From Amazonocrinis nigriterrae CENA67 (GTDB lineage: Bacteria > Cyanobacteriota > Cyanobacteriia > Cyanobacteriales > Nostocaceae), in NCBI RefSeq assembly GCF_016056305.1, contig NZ_JAECZC010000011.1:16500-80499 (forward strand): a stretch of DNA of 64,000 nt. The letters run 5' to 3'. The notes below the pieces were generated by a model, which searched no databases, had not been told where the DNA came from, and saw nothing but the letters and a program-made list of their open reading frames with translations. Shown here in pieces: positions 55,397 through 64,000 of this stretch; the stretch's first letter is position 1; each line of letters opens with the position of its first letter. Made by a program: the position numbers and the translations under genes.

Positions 55397-57676
55397 CTAA
55401 GCTTCGATAACCACCCTCAGATTGCCACGTTTTTTAGCGACCCGACAGGCGGTAGTGCTACCAGAACGCTCAAATTCTAAATCCAAGATGGTGGTACCAA
55501 CTTGCAAATTGTGTATTGACAGATGATTAATTGACTCTGGCAAAGCAGGGTCGATAATTCGCAAACAGTTATTTTGAGCGTCAGGCACTAAGTTGACGAC
55601 CATTTGCACTAGCTGAAATATAGTACCAGTAGCCCAAGCTTGGGGAGTACAAGCTACCGGATATTGTACCGGGGCATGATCACCATTACGTTCGTAACCG
55701 CAGAACAATTCCGGGGGACGCTGATAAGGTTGTAGGCTAGTCATATCGAACAAACCTTGAAACAGTTCTAGGGCTTGGTCAATTAAACCCAGCGATCGCA
55801 ATCCCATGGCAATCAAAGAATTATCATGAGGCCAAACTGAACCAATGTGATATCCCATGGGATTGTAAGCTGGTGACAAACTGCTGAGAGTACGAATACC
55901 CCAACCATTAAACATATCTGGTGCCCGCAACCGCTCTGCTACACTGTAAGCTTTTTCCGGTGTGAAAATGCCCAAATGCAAACAGTGTCCTGGATTAGAT
56001 GTAATACTTTCTACTGGCTTACCGTCTCCATCTAAAGCCAAAGCGCAGAAATCCTGGTCTTCCATCCAGAAATCTCGATTAAAACGTACCTTGAGGTTTC
56101 TAGCTTCTTCTTGCCAGCGATCGGCCAAATCAAGCCGTTTCTTCATCCTCGCAATTTCTGCCAAACGTATTTTCGCGGCATAGAAATAAGCTTGTACTTC
56201 ACATAAAGCGATGGGGCCGTTGGCTAAGTCTCCTTTGCGGTCTACAATACAGTCGCCGGAGTCTTTCCACCCCTGGTTAACTAGACCTCGTTTAGATTTA
56301 CGGTAGTAGGTCAAATAACCAGTTGGTTGGGCATTACGATCAATCCACTCCATTGCTGCTAAAGCATTAGGCCAAAGTTGCTCTAGGGTTTCTTGATCGT
56401 GCGTCCAAGTGTAGTACTCAGCATACAGCATCAACCACAGCGGAGTAGCATCAACTGTACCGTAGTAGGGTGTGTGGGGAATTTCCTCACAGCGAGCCAT
56501 TTCCCCCAACCGCAACTCGTGCAAAATCTTGCCTGGTTCTTCTTCGCGCCAGTCGTCCTCGTTTTGACCTTGATATTGTGCCAGAAGCATTAAAGTCTCT
56601 TTGGCAATTTGCGGGTTTAACATCAGAGTTTGGGAAGCTGTAATCAGCGAATCACGCCCAAACAAAGTAGAAAACCAAGGCACTCCGGCGGATACAGTCT
56701 TATACTTGCCAAAAGACTGGCGTAACAAATACATATCTTGCTCAGCTCGTTCAATCACTCGATTGAACATGCTTTTATCTGAACTGATACGTGTAATTTG
56801 TTGTACCCAATTTTGCTCCTCCATCAACTCCGCAGCTTTAGCCTGTGGTAGGGTATACGCTGCACTGACAGTGGAACTGGACGTGTTATTGGTAAGCATG
56901 TTTATCCGATAGCCCAGCTTGCGAGTCTCGTGAGAAGCCAACTCTAGCTGCCAAATTGCTGTGTAACCTTTGAAATGGTCTGGTTGGTAATGTTGGAATT
57001 GGATGCGGGATTCCATGATCAAGCCATCTAGACCTTGATAGGCTAATGTTAAGAATTCAGTAGGCTGAGTCTGCACAGGGGCAACGCCATCATTTGTCAA
57101 AAATGCTGCTTCCTCTGGTGTCGGTTCCGCTAAGCGTAAAAGCCTACCTTGTTTTTCTCTACCAAAACCCCGAACTTCAAATAAATCCACAAAATCCGCA
57201 TCAAAGCTGATACTCAGTTCAAAGCTAACGGTAGTTGTGCTGTAGTTGGATATTTCTATTTCTTCAAAGAGTGCGCCATTGAGTACAATTTCCCGGCGAA
57301 TTCCCACAGTTTCAGCTCTTAGACGTTCATCAATTCTGGGATTGGTACACAGAACTGAGACTGAAAACCCTTTTTCAGCGGTACTACTAAGGAGTACAGG
57401 CGATCGCCCTTCAATTTGCAACTCTAAGCGGCTGAGAAATCGCGTATCACTGCAAAACAGCCCCATGCTGGGGTTGCCATCGTTAAGAGAACAGCCAGAA
57501 ATGTTACCAATCGTATCTGTGACCAAAAATAAATCATCATCTTTGACCGTCAAAGTTGGTTGTGGTCTTTCACTCACAACACAAGGCCACTCAGGGATAG
57601 GTAATTGTTCTGCTGGAATAAAAGTTTTTCCGTCCAAGAGAATTTTTTCCGGGTTTATCAATGTATCCGGTGTCAT
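55397..57676 (-). CDS. Amylo-alpha-1,6-glucosidase / glycogen-debranching-type enzyme
   Basis: 759 residues. N-terminal beta-sandwich (GDE_N_bis; LFLVTDTIGNISG, NPSMGLFCSDTRFLSRLEL) and a C-terminal (alpha/alpha)6 barrel with VPWFSTLFGRDSLITASQTL, PYYGTVDATPLWLMLYAEYY, VNQGWKDSGDCI and GSVWPHDNSLIAMGL, giving the acidic catalytic candidates. Hydrolyses alpha-1,6 or related alpha-glucosidic links; glycogen or a sucrose-derived substrate is possible. No signal peptide, so cytoplasmic. Confidence 0.88.
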   Translation of the reverse strand: MTPDTLINPEKILLDGKTFIPAEQLPIPEWPCVVSERPQPTLTVKDDDLFLVTDTIGNISGCSLNDGNPSMGLFCSDTRFLSRLELQIEGRSPVLLSSTAEKGFSVSVLCTNPRIDERLRAETVGIRREIVLNGALFEEIEISNYSTTTVSFELSISFDADFVDLFEVRGFGREKQGRLLRLAEPTPEEAAFLTNDGVAPVQTQPTEFLTLAYQGLDGLIMESRIQFQHYQPDHFKGYTAIWQLELASHETRKLGYRINMLTNNTSSSTVSAAYTLPQAKAAELMEEQNWVQQITRISSDKSMFNRVIERAEQDMYLLRQSFGKYKTVSAGVPWFSTLFGRDSLITASQTLMLNPQIAKETLMLLAQYQGQNEDDWREEEPGKILHELRLGEMARCEEIPHTPYYGTVDATPLWLMLYAEYYTWTHDQETLEQLWPNALAAMEWIDRNAQPTGYLTYYRKSKRGLVNQGWKDSGDCIVDRKGDLANGPIALCEVQAYFYAAKIRLAEIARMKKRLDLADRWQEEARNLKVRFNRDFWMEDQDFCALALDGDGKPVESITSNPGHCLHLGIFTPEKAYSVAERLRAPDMFNGWGIRTLSSLSPAYNPMGYHIGSVWPHDNSLIAMGLRSLGLIDQALELFQGLFDMTSLQPYQRPPELFCGYERNGDHAPVQYPVACTPQAWATGTIFQLVQMVVNLVPDAQNNCLRIIDPALPESINHLSIHNLQVGTTILDLEFERSGSTTACRVAKKRGNLRVVIEA

Positions 57677-59479
57677 TAGCCAAAGTTCCGTGTAGAGTTC
57701 TATATTTTCGTAGTCGGATCAGCCTCAATTAAAGCTAATCAAAACAAGGACGTTGCTAAAGAACGCCTATGAAAGGAGCAAGCTGGAGGAGAAAAGAATT
57801 TAAGTTTTTTCAAAAATTCCTAATCATATTTCAATTTAGCAATGTCAAAACAAGATGTGTTAGAAAATTCATTGGAGTCATTGAACTGAAATTAATACTT
57901 ACATACTGAAATAGACCGAATCACCTGATTTTGCTCAAAAGCAACTGTTGTTAGCCAAGGGCAAAAGACTAGTTTCACCCCAACGGGGTATGCACTTAAT
58001 CAAGACTGTTGGTAATAGAGCAGGCATAAAACTTATATAACAAATCTTAATAGAGTTATGTGATCTAAATTATGAAGTCAAGGTTGAAAATAGAGGATTT
58101 TTGCTTGGTTCATAGGTCATTAATCCTTCATAGTCATCAGCCGCAGAGAATACATACTTTTTTCTTGAAATTATAGCCACTGCAATTGAAAAGTATATAA
58201 ATTTACTTGAGTATTTTTTATATGTAATTAGACATATTTATTCAAATTAACATTTGAATAATACAGCAGATGGCAGTTGGCAAATTGAAGCAAGGCTGAA
58301 GCAGTGTGACTGCTTTACCTCCTATTTCAAAATCTGTATCTTTGTACTAAATGTCAACAAAAACTGCTGTATGGTTAACCATAGAGTCTGCAAGCCATAC
58401 CTTTGTGTAAATCTTTGCGTCTTGGCAACTGGTGTTGCAAAGGCTCTACCGATAGCCTTTGCATATGGCGTGAAACCTCAAAGCTGCGACCCCCGACGCT
58501 CCTACGTCGCTAACGCTACGCTAATATTGCAACACGCTGGCTCCCCAAGGCATCCGATTGCCTTTGGGTGAGGCTGAAAAGTTCTTGTTTTCCAAGATGC
58601 GTGCAAGAAGTCTGCTGTATTAATATCAGCTGAGTAAGACTTAGGAATTGATGAGTTGATTTATATAAGCATTTGAAATTTTTACAATTGTTAAAACAGC
58701 GATCGCAGTAGATCTGTCCTTTGAATGTATATTGGGCGTAGTAGCCTGTTCTGTTAAATCTCACCATGTCAGCATATGGATAAAAAACACTTGGCTAAAA
58801 ACCAAAGTTGCTACGTCAGTTGTGTGCAGTTAGCATACCAGGGGCAGAAAGGCAATAACTATAATTGCCGTGATTCATCTGTTTTGACAAAAGGTTGAAA
58901 GATGCAGGTGAAAGAGTTTTTTGGCTTTTGCACCTCAGTTCGACAGGAGTCGCAACAAGGATAAGGAGAAAAACCAATGGTCTTGGCTCTTTTTAATTTT
59001 TGCAAAGTGCTACTGAGGTGAAAATGGAGAAAAAGGAAAAAAGCAAAAGTCAAAAGAAGAGTAGGGTAAGCAGGGAAAGCATAGGGGAGATGTTGTTGAG
59101 CGAATCCCATACATAAGTGCAGAGGACTGAGACTATAGACAGCTTGTACCTCATTGTACGAGACTGGTTATAAATCTTTTTCTTTTTTCAATAAATAAAT
59201 TTAGTTGCTCTGTCCATTAACTCTCGGCAATCTCCCTCCCCCAGTTTCCCAGCGTCCTCTTTTTCGGTCAAAAGTAAAAAGGGATAGTGCTTATACAGTT
59301 GCTTGTTCCTTTGCCCCTTCCCCTTCTTTGTAAAGCGCTACCACTGCCTTTGTGGAAAGTTTTGTCAGGATTGTTTACATATTGCAACTGTTTACTTCAC
59401 TTGAAAGTCCGTTGTAATTTGTAAAATGCTTCTGTGACCTGGATCTTGTTCAGATTGCGGCTCTCTTTTAACGATATTC
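57677..59479. other. 1.8 kb without a convincing gene
   Basis: AT-rich DNA. Small open frames at 58254-58571, 58516-58767 and 58859-59110 have no recognisable motif and read through known intergenic repeat types (e.g. GCGTAGCGTTAGCGACGTAGG on the minus strand near 58500-58521). A 364-bp block bounded by 12-bp inverted repeats lies at 58259-58622. The last 300 bases before the kinase may hold its promoter. Confidence 0.5.
58259..58622. mobile_element. Possible MITE bounded by 12-bp inverted repeats
   Basis: TAATACAGCAGA at 58259-58270 and TCTGCTGTATTA at 58611-58622, a perfect inverted pair 364 bp outer span. No transposase and no clear target duplication; the pairing could be chance at this length. 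Confidence 0.35.
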
Positions 59480-61489
59480 ATGAGCATTTCGACTTCCGTG
59501 CTGAGTGAACTGCTACAGTCCATAACCTACCTGCGGCCCCAGCTATATTTTAAGGCTTCACTAACGGCGCTATCGCACGCGATGGAAGACCAGGTTTTGG
59601 CTGCGACTCTAGAGCAACCTCTGGTAATTGCTAGCTTCCAACGAGAGCGATACTATCGCCAAGAAGCTCACCGCTATCAGCGGCTGGCTTTGCGAAGTAA
59701 TCAAATATACGTTTTATCTGCACCGGAAACTGACTTTAGACACAGTTCGGAATACTATGAAAAGATAGCTTTCGAGCCAGAAGATGCCTTAAGTCAAGAG
59801 TGGCATTTGGTGGTGATTGCGGAAAACTATGCTACTTGCCTGGTTTGCCGAGAAAGTCTTGGTTCCATCGCTAAAACTAAGCAAACACCGGAGTTGACCC
59901 CCAGTTTAGATATGGACACATCTCGCAGGTTTGAAGGGATTTGGACATCGGAGAGGGGTGTCAGTCTCAAGGCAGCTGAGTTGTTATTAGATAGGATTTT
60001 AGTTTACAGACCAGACCTAGCAAGCAAAATTCAGGAGGCACGCCAGAGATTTGACATTGGGGAGACTAGAACCAACAAAAGAGCCAACCAAGTGGCTGAA
60101 TTTGCTTGTGACATCGACACTGACCCCTTTGTACAACGCCTAGTGACTTACCTGCAAGCTAGCCAGTACAAATTACACAAAGCTTACCGTTCCATTACTG
60201 CCCAAGCTCGCAAAGAACGCTTGGTGAATTCAATTAGTACTGCAATTCGGCGATCGCTCGACCCGCACGAAGTCCTGCAAATTGCAGCACAAGAACTTGG
60301 ACAACACTTAGGGGTTGGTCGGTGTCTGATTTACCGCGCTCAAGCCACAGATGACCAAGCCATAATTGAACATGAGTTTTTGAGCCAAGGTATTTTACCT
60401 ATTTGTGGTCAAACCTGGGAGTTAGCTAATAACCCCCTGTTTCAGGAAGTAGTCAAACAGGGTGAGGGCGTCTGTGTAGCTGATGCAACTAATGACTTGC
60501 GTGTTACTAGTTCAGCCTCACTGTCCTTGATTGTGAAAAAGTTTGCTATTCGTTCATGGTTAATAGAACCAGTGTTGTATCAGGGACGATTGTTAGGCAT
60601 CGTCGAGTTGCACTATTGCAACTTGCCACCCCATCAATGGCAAACAGGAGAGTTAGATTTAGTCAAAGCGATCGCTACTCATATTGGGTCTGCTCTCATT
60701 CAAGCAGAAGCTTATGCTAATTTAGAAGACCTCAACCAGCAACTAGAAGCCCTTGACCGTACCCGCAGCAACTTGATAGCTATCACTGGACACGAACTCC
60801 GCACTCCCCTGTCCACCATTCAAGTTTGTCTGGAAAGTCTCGCCAGCGAACCGGATATGCCTGTTGAGTTACAGCAGGTAATGCTCAACACTGCACTTTC
60901 CGACTCAGAACGAATGCGGAAACTGGTACAAGATTTCTTAACGCTTTCTAACTTGGAAAGTGGTCGAGTGGAATGGCATCCAGAATCTTTGACTTTACAA
61001 GAATGCATAGACTTAGCACTCAGCCGACTTCGTACCCGTTCCCAAGGAGAAAAGCTGCCACAAATCAAAACTCACATTTCCCCAAACCTACCTTTAGTCA
61101 GAGCTGACGGCGATTGGCTAGTAGAAGTGCTAGCAAAACTTATAGATAATGCGTATAAGTTTACACCGAGTGAAGGCGAAATCTCTATTAAGGCAATTCG
61201 TAACGGCGATCGCATGGTTGAAGTCACCGTGGCTGATAGTGGACGCGGCATCGAACCCAATCGCCTGGAAATCGTGTTTGATCGCTTCTATCAAGAAGAA
61301 GGAGCATTGCGACGTACCACCAGCGGCACTGGTTTGGGATTAGCAATTTGCCGCCAAATTGTCAATGGCTGGGGCGGTGAGATTTGGGCCGAGTCCAAGG
61401 GCAAAGACCAAGGCAGTCAGTTTCACTTCACTGTACCTGTTGTTCAAAGTAGCCAAGAGGAAAAGCGCTCAAAAGTCAAGAGTAAATAG
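59480..61489 (+). CDS. DICT-GAF sensor histidine kinase
   Basis: 669 residues. N-terminal DICT domain (about 10-130), a linker, GAF domain (about 250-410), HisKA with phospho-acceptor His438 in ITGHELRTPL, and HATPase with N box DNAYKFTP, G1 DSGRGIEP, F box FDRFYQ and G2 GTGLGLAIC. It is soluble and autophosphorylates in response to a signal, possibly light or a small molecule bound by GAF (no chromophore Cys context identified). No response regulator adjoins, so it is an orphan here. The last codons (KRSKVKSK) lie in AAGTCAA repeat DNA. Confidence 0.92.
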   Translation: MSISTSVLSELLQSITYLRPQLYFKASLTALSHAMEDQVLAATLEQPLVIASFQRERYYRQEAHRYQRLALRSNQIYVLSAPETDFRHSSEYYEKIAFEPEDALSQEWHLVVIAENYATCLVCRESLGSIAKTKQTPELTPSLDMDTSRRFEGIWTSERGVSLKAAELLLDRILVYRPDLASKIQEARQRFDIGETRTNKRANQVAEFACDIDTDPFVQRLVTYLQASQYKLHKAYRSITAQARKERLVNSISTAIRRSLDPHEVLQIAAQELGQHLGVGRCLIYRAQATDDQAIIEHEFLSQGILPICGQTWELANNPLFQEVVKQGEGVCVADATNDLRVTSSASLSLIVKKFAIRSWLIEPVLYQGRLLGIVELHYCNLPPHQWQTGELDLVKAIATHIGSALIQAEAYANLEDLNQQLEALDRTRSNLIAITGHELRTPLSTIQVCLESLASEPDMPVELQQVMLNTALSDSERMRKLVQDFLTLSNLESGRVEWHPESLTLQECIDLALSRLRTRSQGEKLPQIKTHISPNLPLVRADGDWLVEVLAKLIDNAYKFTPSEGEISIKAIRNGDRMVEVTVADSGRGIEPNRLEIVFDRFYQEEGALRRTTSGTGLGLAICRQIVNGWGGEIWAESKGKDQGSQFHFTVPVVQSSQEEKRSKVKSK

Positions 61490-61545
61490 TCAATGGTCAA
61501 AAACTTTGTACTTTTGACTTTTGACTTTTGACTTTTGACTAAAAA
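61480..61545. repeat. AAGTCAA / TTTTGACT repeats after the kinase gene
   Basis: TTTTGAC units (61507-61541) and the complement-like AGTCAAGAG before them can fold back and may act as a terminator. Confidence 0.75.
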
Positions 61546-61624
61546 CTGTTACAGTCTATGACGCGATCGCAATATGATGGTGATGACGGTGTTAGGATGC
61601 CCTAAAAACCTTGAGAGAATGCTT

Positions 61625-62044
61625 ATGGCAGAACAACTTTCTGGAAAAACCCCCCTGTATGCCGGCAGCACCGGTGGCTTGCTGACAAAAGCAAGCGTTG
61701 AAGAAAAGTACGCTATCACTTGGACTAGCCCCAAAGCACAAGTGTTTGAATTGCCTACAGGTGGTGCTGCAACGATGCACCAAGGTGAAAACCTGTTGTA
61801 TCTAGCTCGTAAAGAACAAGGCATCGCTTTAGGCGGTCAACTCCGGAAATTTAAAATCACGGACTACAAAATCTACCGGATTTTGCCCACCGGAGAAACC
61901 ACTTTCATTCACCCAGCTGATGGTGTCTTCCCAGAAAAAGTGAACGAAGGTCGCGAGAAAGTGCGTTTTGTACCCCGCAGAATCGGACAAAACCCCAATC
62001 CAGCACAACTCAAGTTTAGTGGTAAATATACCTACGACGCATAG
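61625..62044 (+). CDS. psaD: Photosystem I subunit II (PsaD)
   Basis: 139 residues, the exact usual size, starting [20 protein letters not shown]. Conserved [25 protein letters not shown] and [21 protein letters not shown]. It is a stromal subunit that docks ferredoxin and helps anchor PsaC on photosystem I. An in-frame ATG upstream is disregarded. Monocistronic. Confidence 0.97.
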   Translation: MAEQLSGKTPLYAGSTGGLLTKASVEEKYAITWTSPKAQVFELPTGGAATMHQGENLLYLARKEQGIALGGQLRKFKITDYKIYRILPTGETTFIHPADGVFPEKVNEGREKVRFVPRRIGQNPNPAQLKFSGKYTYDA

Positions 62045-62220
62045 GGACTAGGGACTGGAGACTGGGGACTGGGGACTAGGGACTAGGGACTGGGGACTAG
62101 GGACTGGGGACTAGGGACTGGGGACTAGGAAAATCTTTCCAATACCAAGTACCCAATACCCAATCCCCAGTACCCAATACCCAATCCCCAGTACCCAATA
62201 CCCAGCACCCAATCCCTCAC
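62045..62220. repeat. GGGGACT / CCCAATAC heptamer arrays between psaD and trpE
   Basis: About a dozen GGGACT(A/G)G units (62045-62129) followed by CCAGTAC/CCCAATA units (62142-62215). The two arrays are partly complementary. Confidence 0.95.
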
Positions 62221-62226
62221 CTGTCT

Positions 62227-63771
62227 ATGATCTTTCCCGATTTTTCCGACTTTCAAGAGCTAGCTTTGCAAGGTAATTTTGTGCCAGTGTATCAGGAGTG
62301 GGTAGCAGACCTAGATACACCAGTGTCTGCTTGGTACAAAGTCTGTGCTGGACAGCCCTATAGCTTTTTGTTGGAATCGGTAGAAGGTGGGGAGAAAATA
62401 GGGCGTTATAGCCTAGTGGGTTGCGATCCGGTGTGGATTTTGGAAGCCAGGGGCGATAAGTGCATTGAAGATGGGCCTGGGGCTTACCGCACTGTCCAAA
62501 TACACCGTGATGGTTCGCAAATTGTTTTTGAAGGCGACCCTTTTACAGCTTTAGCTCAATGTCTAGCACCTTATCACCCAGTGAAGTTACCCCAACTCCC
62601 CCAAGGAATTGGCGGTTTAGTGGGGTTTTGGGGCTATGAATTAATTCAGTGGATCGAGCCACGTGTGCCTATTCATGCACCTGATGAGCGTAATATTCCT
62701 GATGGTTTATGGATGCAGATAGACCATCTGTTAATTTTTGACCAGGTGAAACGAAGAATATGGGCGATCGCTTATGCTGATTTGCGTGATCCAAAAGTGG
62801 ATTTGCAAACAGCGTATCAAAAAGCTTGCGATCGCGTTACCGAAATGGTAGGCAAGTTATCTCTACCCCTATCACCGCAAAAAACGATATTGGAGTGGAC
62901 ACCCCCAACCAATCAAAAAGCAGAGGTGACAGAAGAATATACAAGTAACTTCACTCGCCCAGAATTTTGTGCCAGCGTCCAAAAAGCAAAAGAATATATC
63001 AAAGCAGGCGATATCTTCCAAGTAGTTATTTCTCAGCGGCTATCTACAGAATATACAGGCGACCCCTTTGCACTTTACCGTTCCCTACGCCAAATAAATC
63101 CTTCGCCTTACATGGCTTACTTTCACTTCCAAGATTGGCAAATCATTGGTTCTAGTCCCGAAGTGATGGTGAAAGCAGAACGAGACCCTGATGGTGGAGT
63201 CATAGCAACAGTACGCCCAATTGCTGGGACACGTCCTAGAGGTAAAACAACTACTGAAGATACAGCATTAGCTAGTGATTTACTCACTGACCCCAAGGAA
63301 ATTGCTGAACACGTGATGCTCGTTGACTTAGGACGTAATGATTTGGGGCGTGTTTGCCAAAGTGGTAGCGTCAAAGTTGATGAATTAATGGTGGTTGAGC
63401 GCTACTCCCATGTGATGCACATTGTCAGTAATGTTGTGGGTAAATTAGCGCCAAATAAAACAGCTTGGGATTTACTGAAAGCTTGCTTCCCAGCTGGTAC
63501 AGTCAGCGGCGCCCCCAAAATTCGGGCGATGGAGATTATTCACGAGTTAGAACCGACTCGTAGGGGCGTTTATTCTGGTGTTTATGGTTATTACGATTTT
63601 GAAGGACAATTGAATAGTGCTATAGCAATTCGCACAATGGTTTTGCATGATAACACCGTTAGTGTGCAAGCTGGTGCGGGTTTGGTGGCTGATTCCGACC
63701 CAGAGAAAGAATACGAAGAGACACTGAATAAAGCTAGAGGAATGCTGTTAGCAATTCGTTGTTTACGTTGA
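62227..63771 (+). CDS. trpE: Anthranilate synthase component I
   Basis: 514 residues, full length. The LLESVEGG segment near the N-terminus is the tryptophan feedback site; the C-terminal chorismate-binding domain has GDIFQVVISQRLS, IAGTRPRG, VDLGRNDLGRV and GAPKIRAMEII. It makes anthranilate from chorismate with the glutaminase TrpG, the first step to tryptophan. No trp neighbour, as usual in cyanobacteria. Confidence 0.95.
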   Translation: MIFPDFSDFQELALQGNFVPVYQEWVADLDTPVSAWYKVCAGQPYSFLLESVEGGEKIGRYSLVGCDPVWILEARGDKCIEDGPGAYRTVQIHRDGSQIVFEGDPFTALAQCLAPYHPVKLPQLPQGIGGLVGFWGYELIQWIEPRVPIHAPDERNIPDGLWMQIDHLLIFDQVKRRIWAIAYADLRDPKVDLQTAYQKACDRVTEMVGKLSLPLSPQKTILEWTPPTNQKAEVTEEYTSNFTRPEFCASVQKAKEYIKAGDIFQVVISQRLSTEYTGDPFALYRSLRQINPSPYMAYFHFQDWQIIGSSPEVMVKAERDPDGGVIATVRPIAGTRPRGKTTTEDTALASDLLTDPKEIAEHVMLVDLGRNDLGRVCQSGSVKVDELMVVERYSHVMHIVSNVVGKLAPNKTAWDLLKACFPAGTVSGAPKIRAMEIIHELEPTRRGVYSGVYGYYDFEGQLNSAIAIRTMVLHDNTVSVQAGAGLVADSDPEKEYEETLNKARGMLLAIRCLR

Positions 63772-64000
63772 AGTTTACCTGATCAAACTTTTTGCACTTC
63801 TTGTCCTAACCGATAACTGAGCAAGACTACTAATACAATTTCATGAATTAGCTGATGCTATGGAGGCGTATATTTGCTATACGTCTAAAATTAGACTAAT
63901 CAATAATTCGTATTTGTAATTATAAAAATCAGATATGGTCTGGATTTGGGAGTTTATATGTGTCTAAATATTCTTATATTTAGTATAAATTAAAACTATT
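63772..64000. other. 3' edge, nothing seen
   Basis: AT-rich; no gene, terminator or promoter could be supported. Confidence 0.5.

Noticed and set aside
58254-58571. Open frame of 105 codons
   Set aside because: No recognisable motif, Cys-rich odd composition, and it runs through a common intergenic repeat.
58859-59110. Minus-strand open frame of 83 codons
   Set aside because: No homology-like pattern or start signal; low-complexity Leu/Phe content looks accidental.
62045-62220. Could the heptamer arrays be a CRISPR array?
   Set aside because: Units are 7-8 bp, directly abutting, with no spacers; the same type occurs in many gaps of the window.

Overview
The window looks like chromosomal DNA of a filamentous, probably heterocyst-forming cyanobacterium (Nostoc/Tolypothrix/Calothrix type). 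Photosystem I subunit PsaD, NdhD, tocopherol cyclase, cyanobacteria-specific DUF pairs (DUF3038/DUF4335, DUF2605/DUF2973), the DUF2997-Ycf35-ferredoxin trio and the sRNA Yfr1 between guaB3 and trxA all point there. So do the many HIP1 octamers (GCGATCGC) and the heptamer-type tandem repeats between genes. The genus is inference.

Layout. 1-3.9 kb: the 3' part of a TauE/DsbD-like membrane transporter, an overlapping secreted protein, and an IS4-type insertion sequence beside a Fur/Zur-like box and a strong hairpin. 4.5-5.7 kb: DUF2997, Ycf35 and an unusual ferredoxin with a clear terminator. 5.7-11.8 kb (minus strand): YiaAB protein, DUF4335, DUF3038 and MutS2, the last with a repeat-derived insertion next to Walker B. 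12-18.4 kb: beta-carbonic anhydrase, GuaB3, Yfr1, thioredoxin, LOG-family protein and a PBP4-type carboxypeptidase. 18.5-22.4 kb (minus): LptC-like lipoprotein, LabA-like NYN protein and MetG. 22.8-24.7 kb: an acyltransferase and a phytyl-ester-synthase-like hydrolase. 25-27.7 kb: an unknown protein, a Uma2 nuclease and an EcsC-like protein. 27.8-33.6 kb: PepA, then the lipid-synthesis run plsX-fabH-fabD-plsC. 34-36 kb: AI-2E family permease, DUF2288 and a YdcF protein.

36.2-38.2 kb is a compact integrated element at tRNA-Arg(CCU). It has 36-bp end repeats exactly 1,900 bp apart, a tyrosine integrase, a small ORF and paired 20-bp repeats that look like arm-type sites. 38-43.7 kb: tocopherol cyclase, a J-domain/TPR protein, a Ser/Thr/Pro-rich membrane protein and tandem metallophosphoesterases. 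44-47.4 kb is accessory: a GmrSD-like DUF262/DUF1524 protein, a MITE-like element, a PIN toxin-antitoxin pair and broken xisH/xisI. 47.4-57.7 kb: NdhD, nucleoside hydrolase, ThrS, DUF2605, DUF2973, a LEA-like secreted protein, a RelE/ParE-type pair and a glycogen-debranching-type enzyme. A 1.8-kb stretch without a convincing gene follows. The end holds a DICT-GAF histidine kinase, PsaD and TrpE.

The main metabolic theme is housekeeping: membrane-lipid and fatty-acid initiation, aminoacyl-tRNA synthesis, purine and tryptophan synthesis, and photosynthetic electron transport. Small mobile or defence-type insertions interrupt it. No CRISPR array, rRNA operon or large biosynthetic cluster was seen. 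No clearly new multi-gene system stands out. The best leads are the 1.9-kb tRNA-Arg element, the MutS2 repeat insertion, the DUF2997-Ycf35-ferredoxin operon and the palindrome-pair promoter before the phytyl-ester-synthase-like hydrolase.
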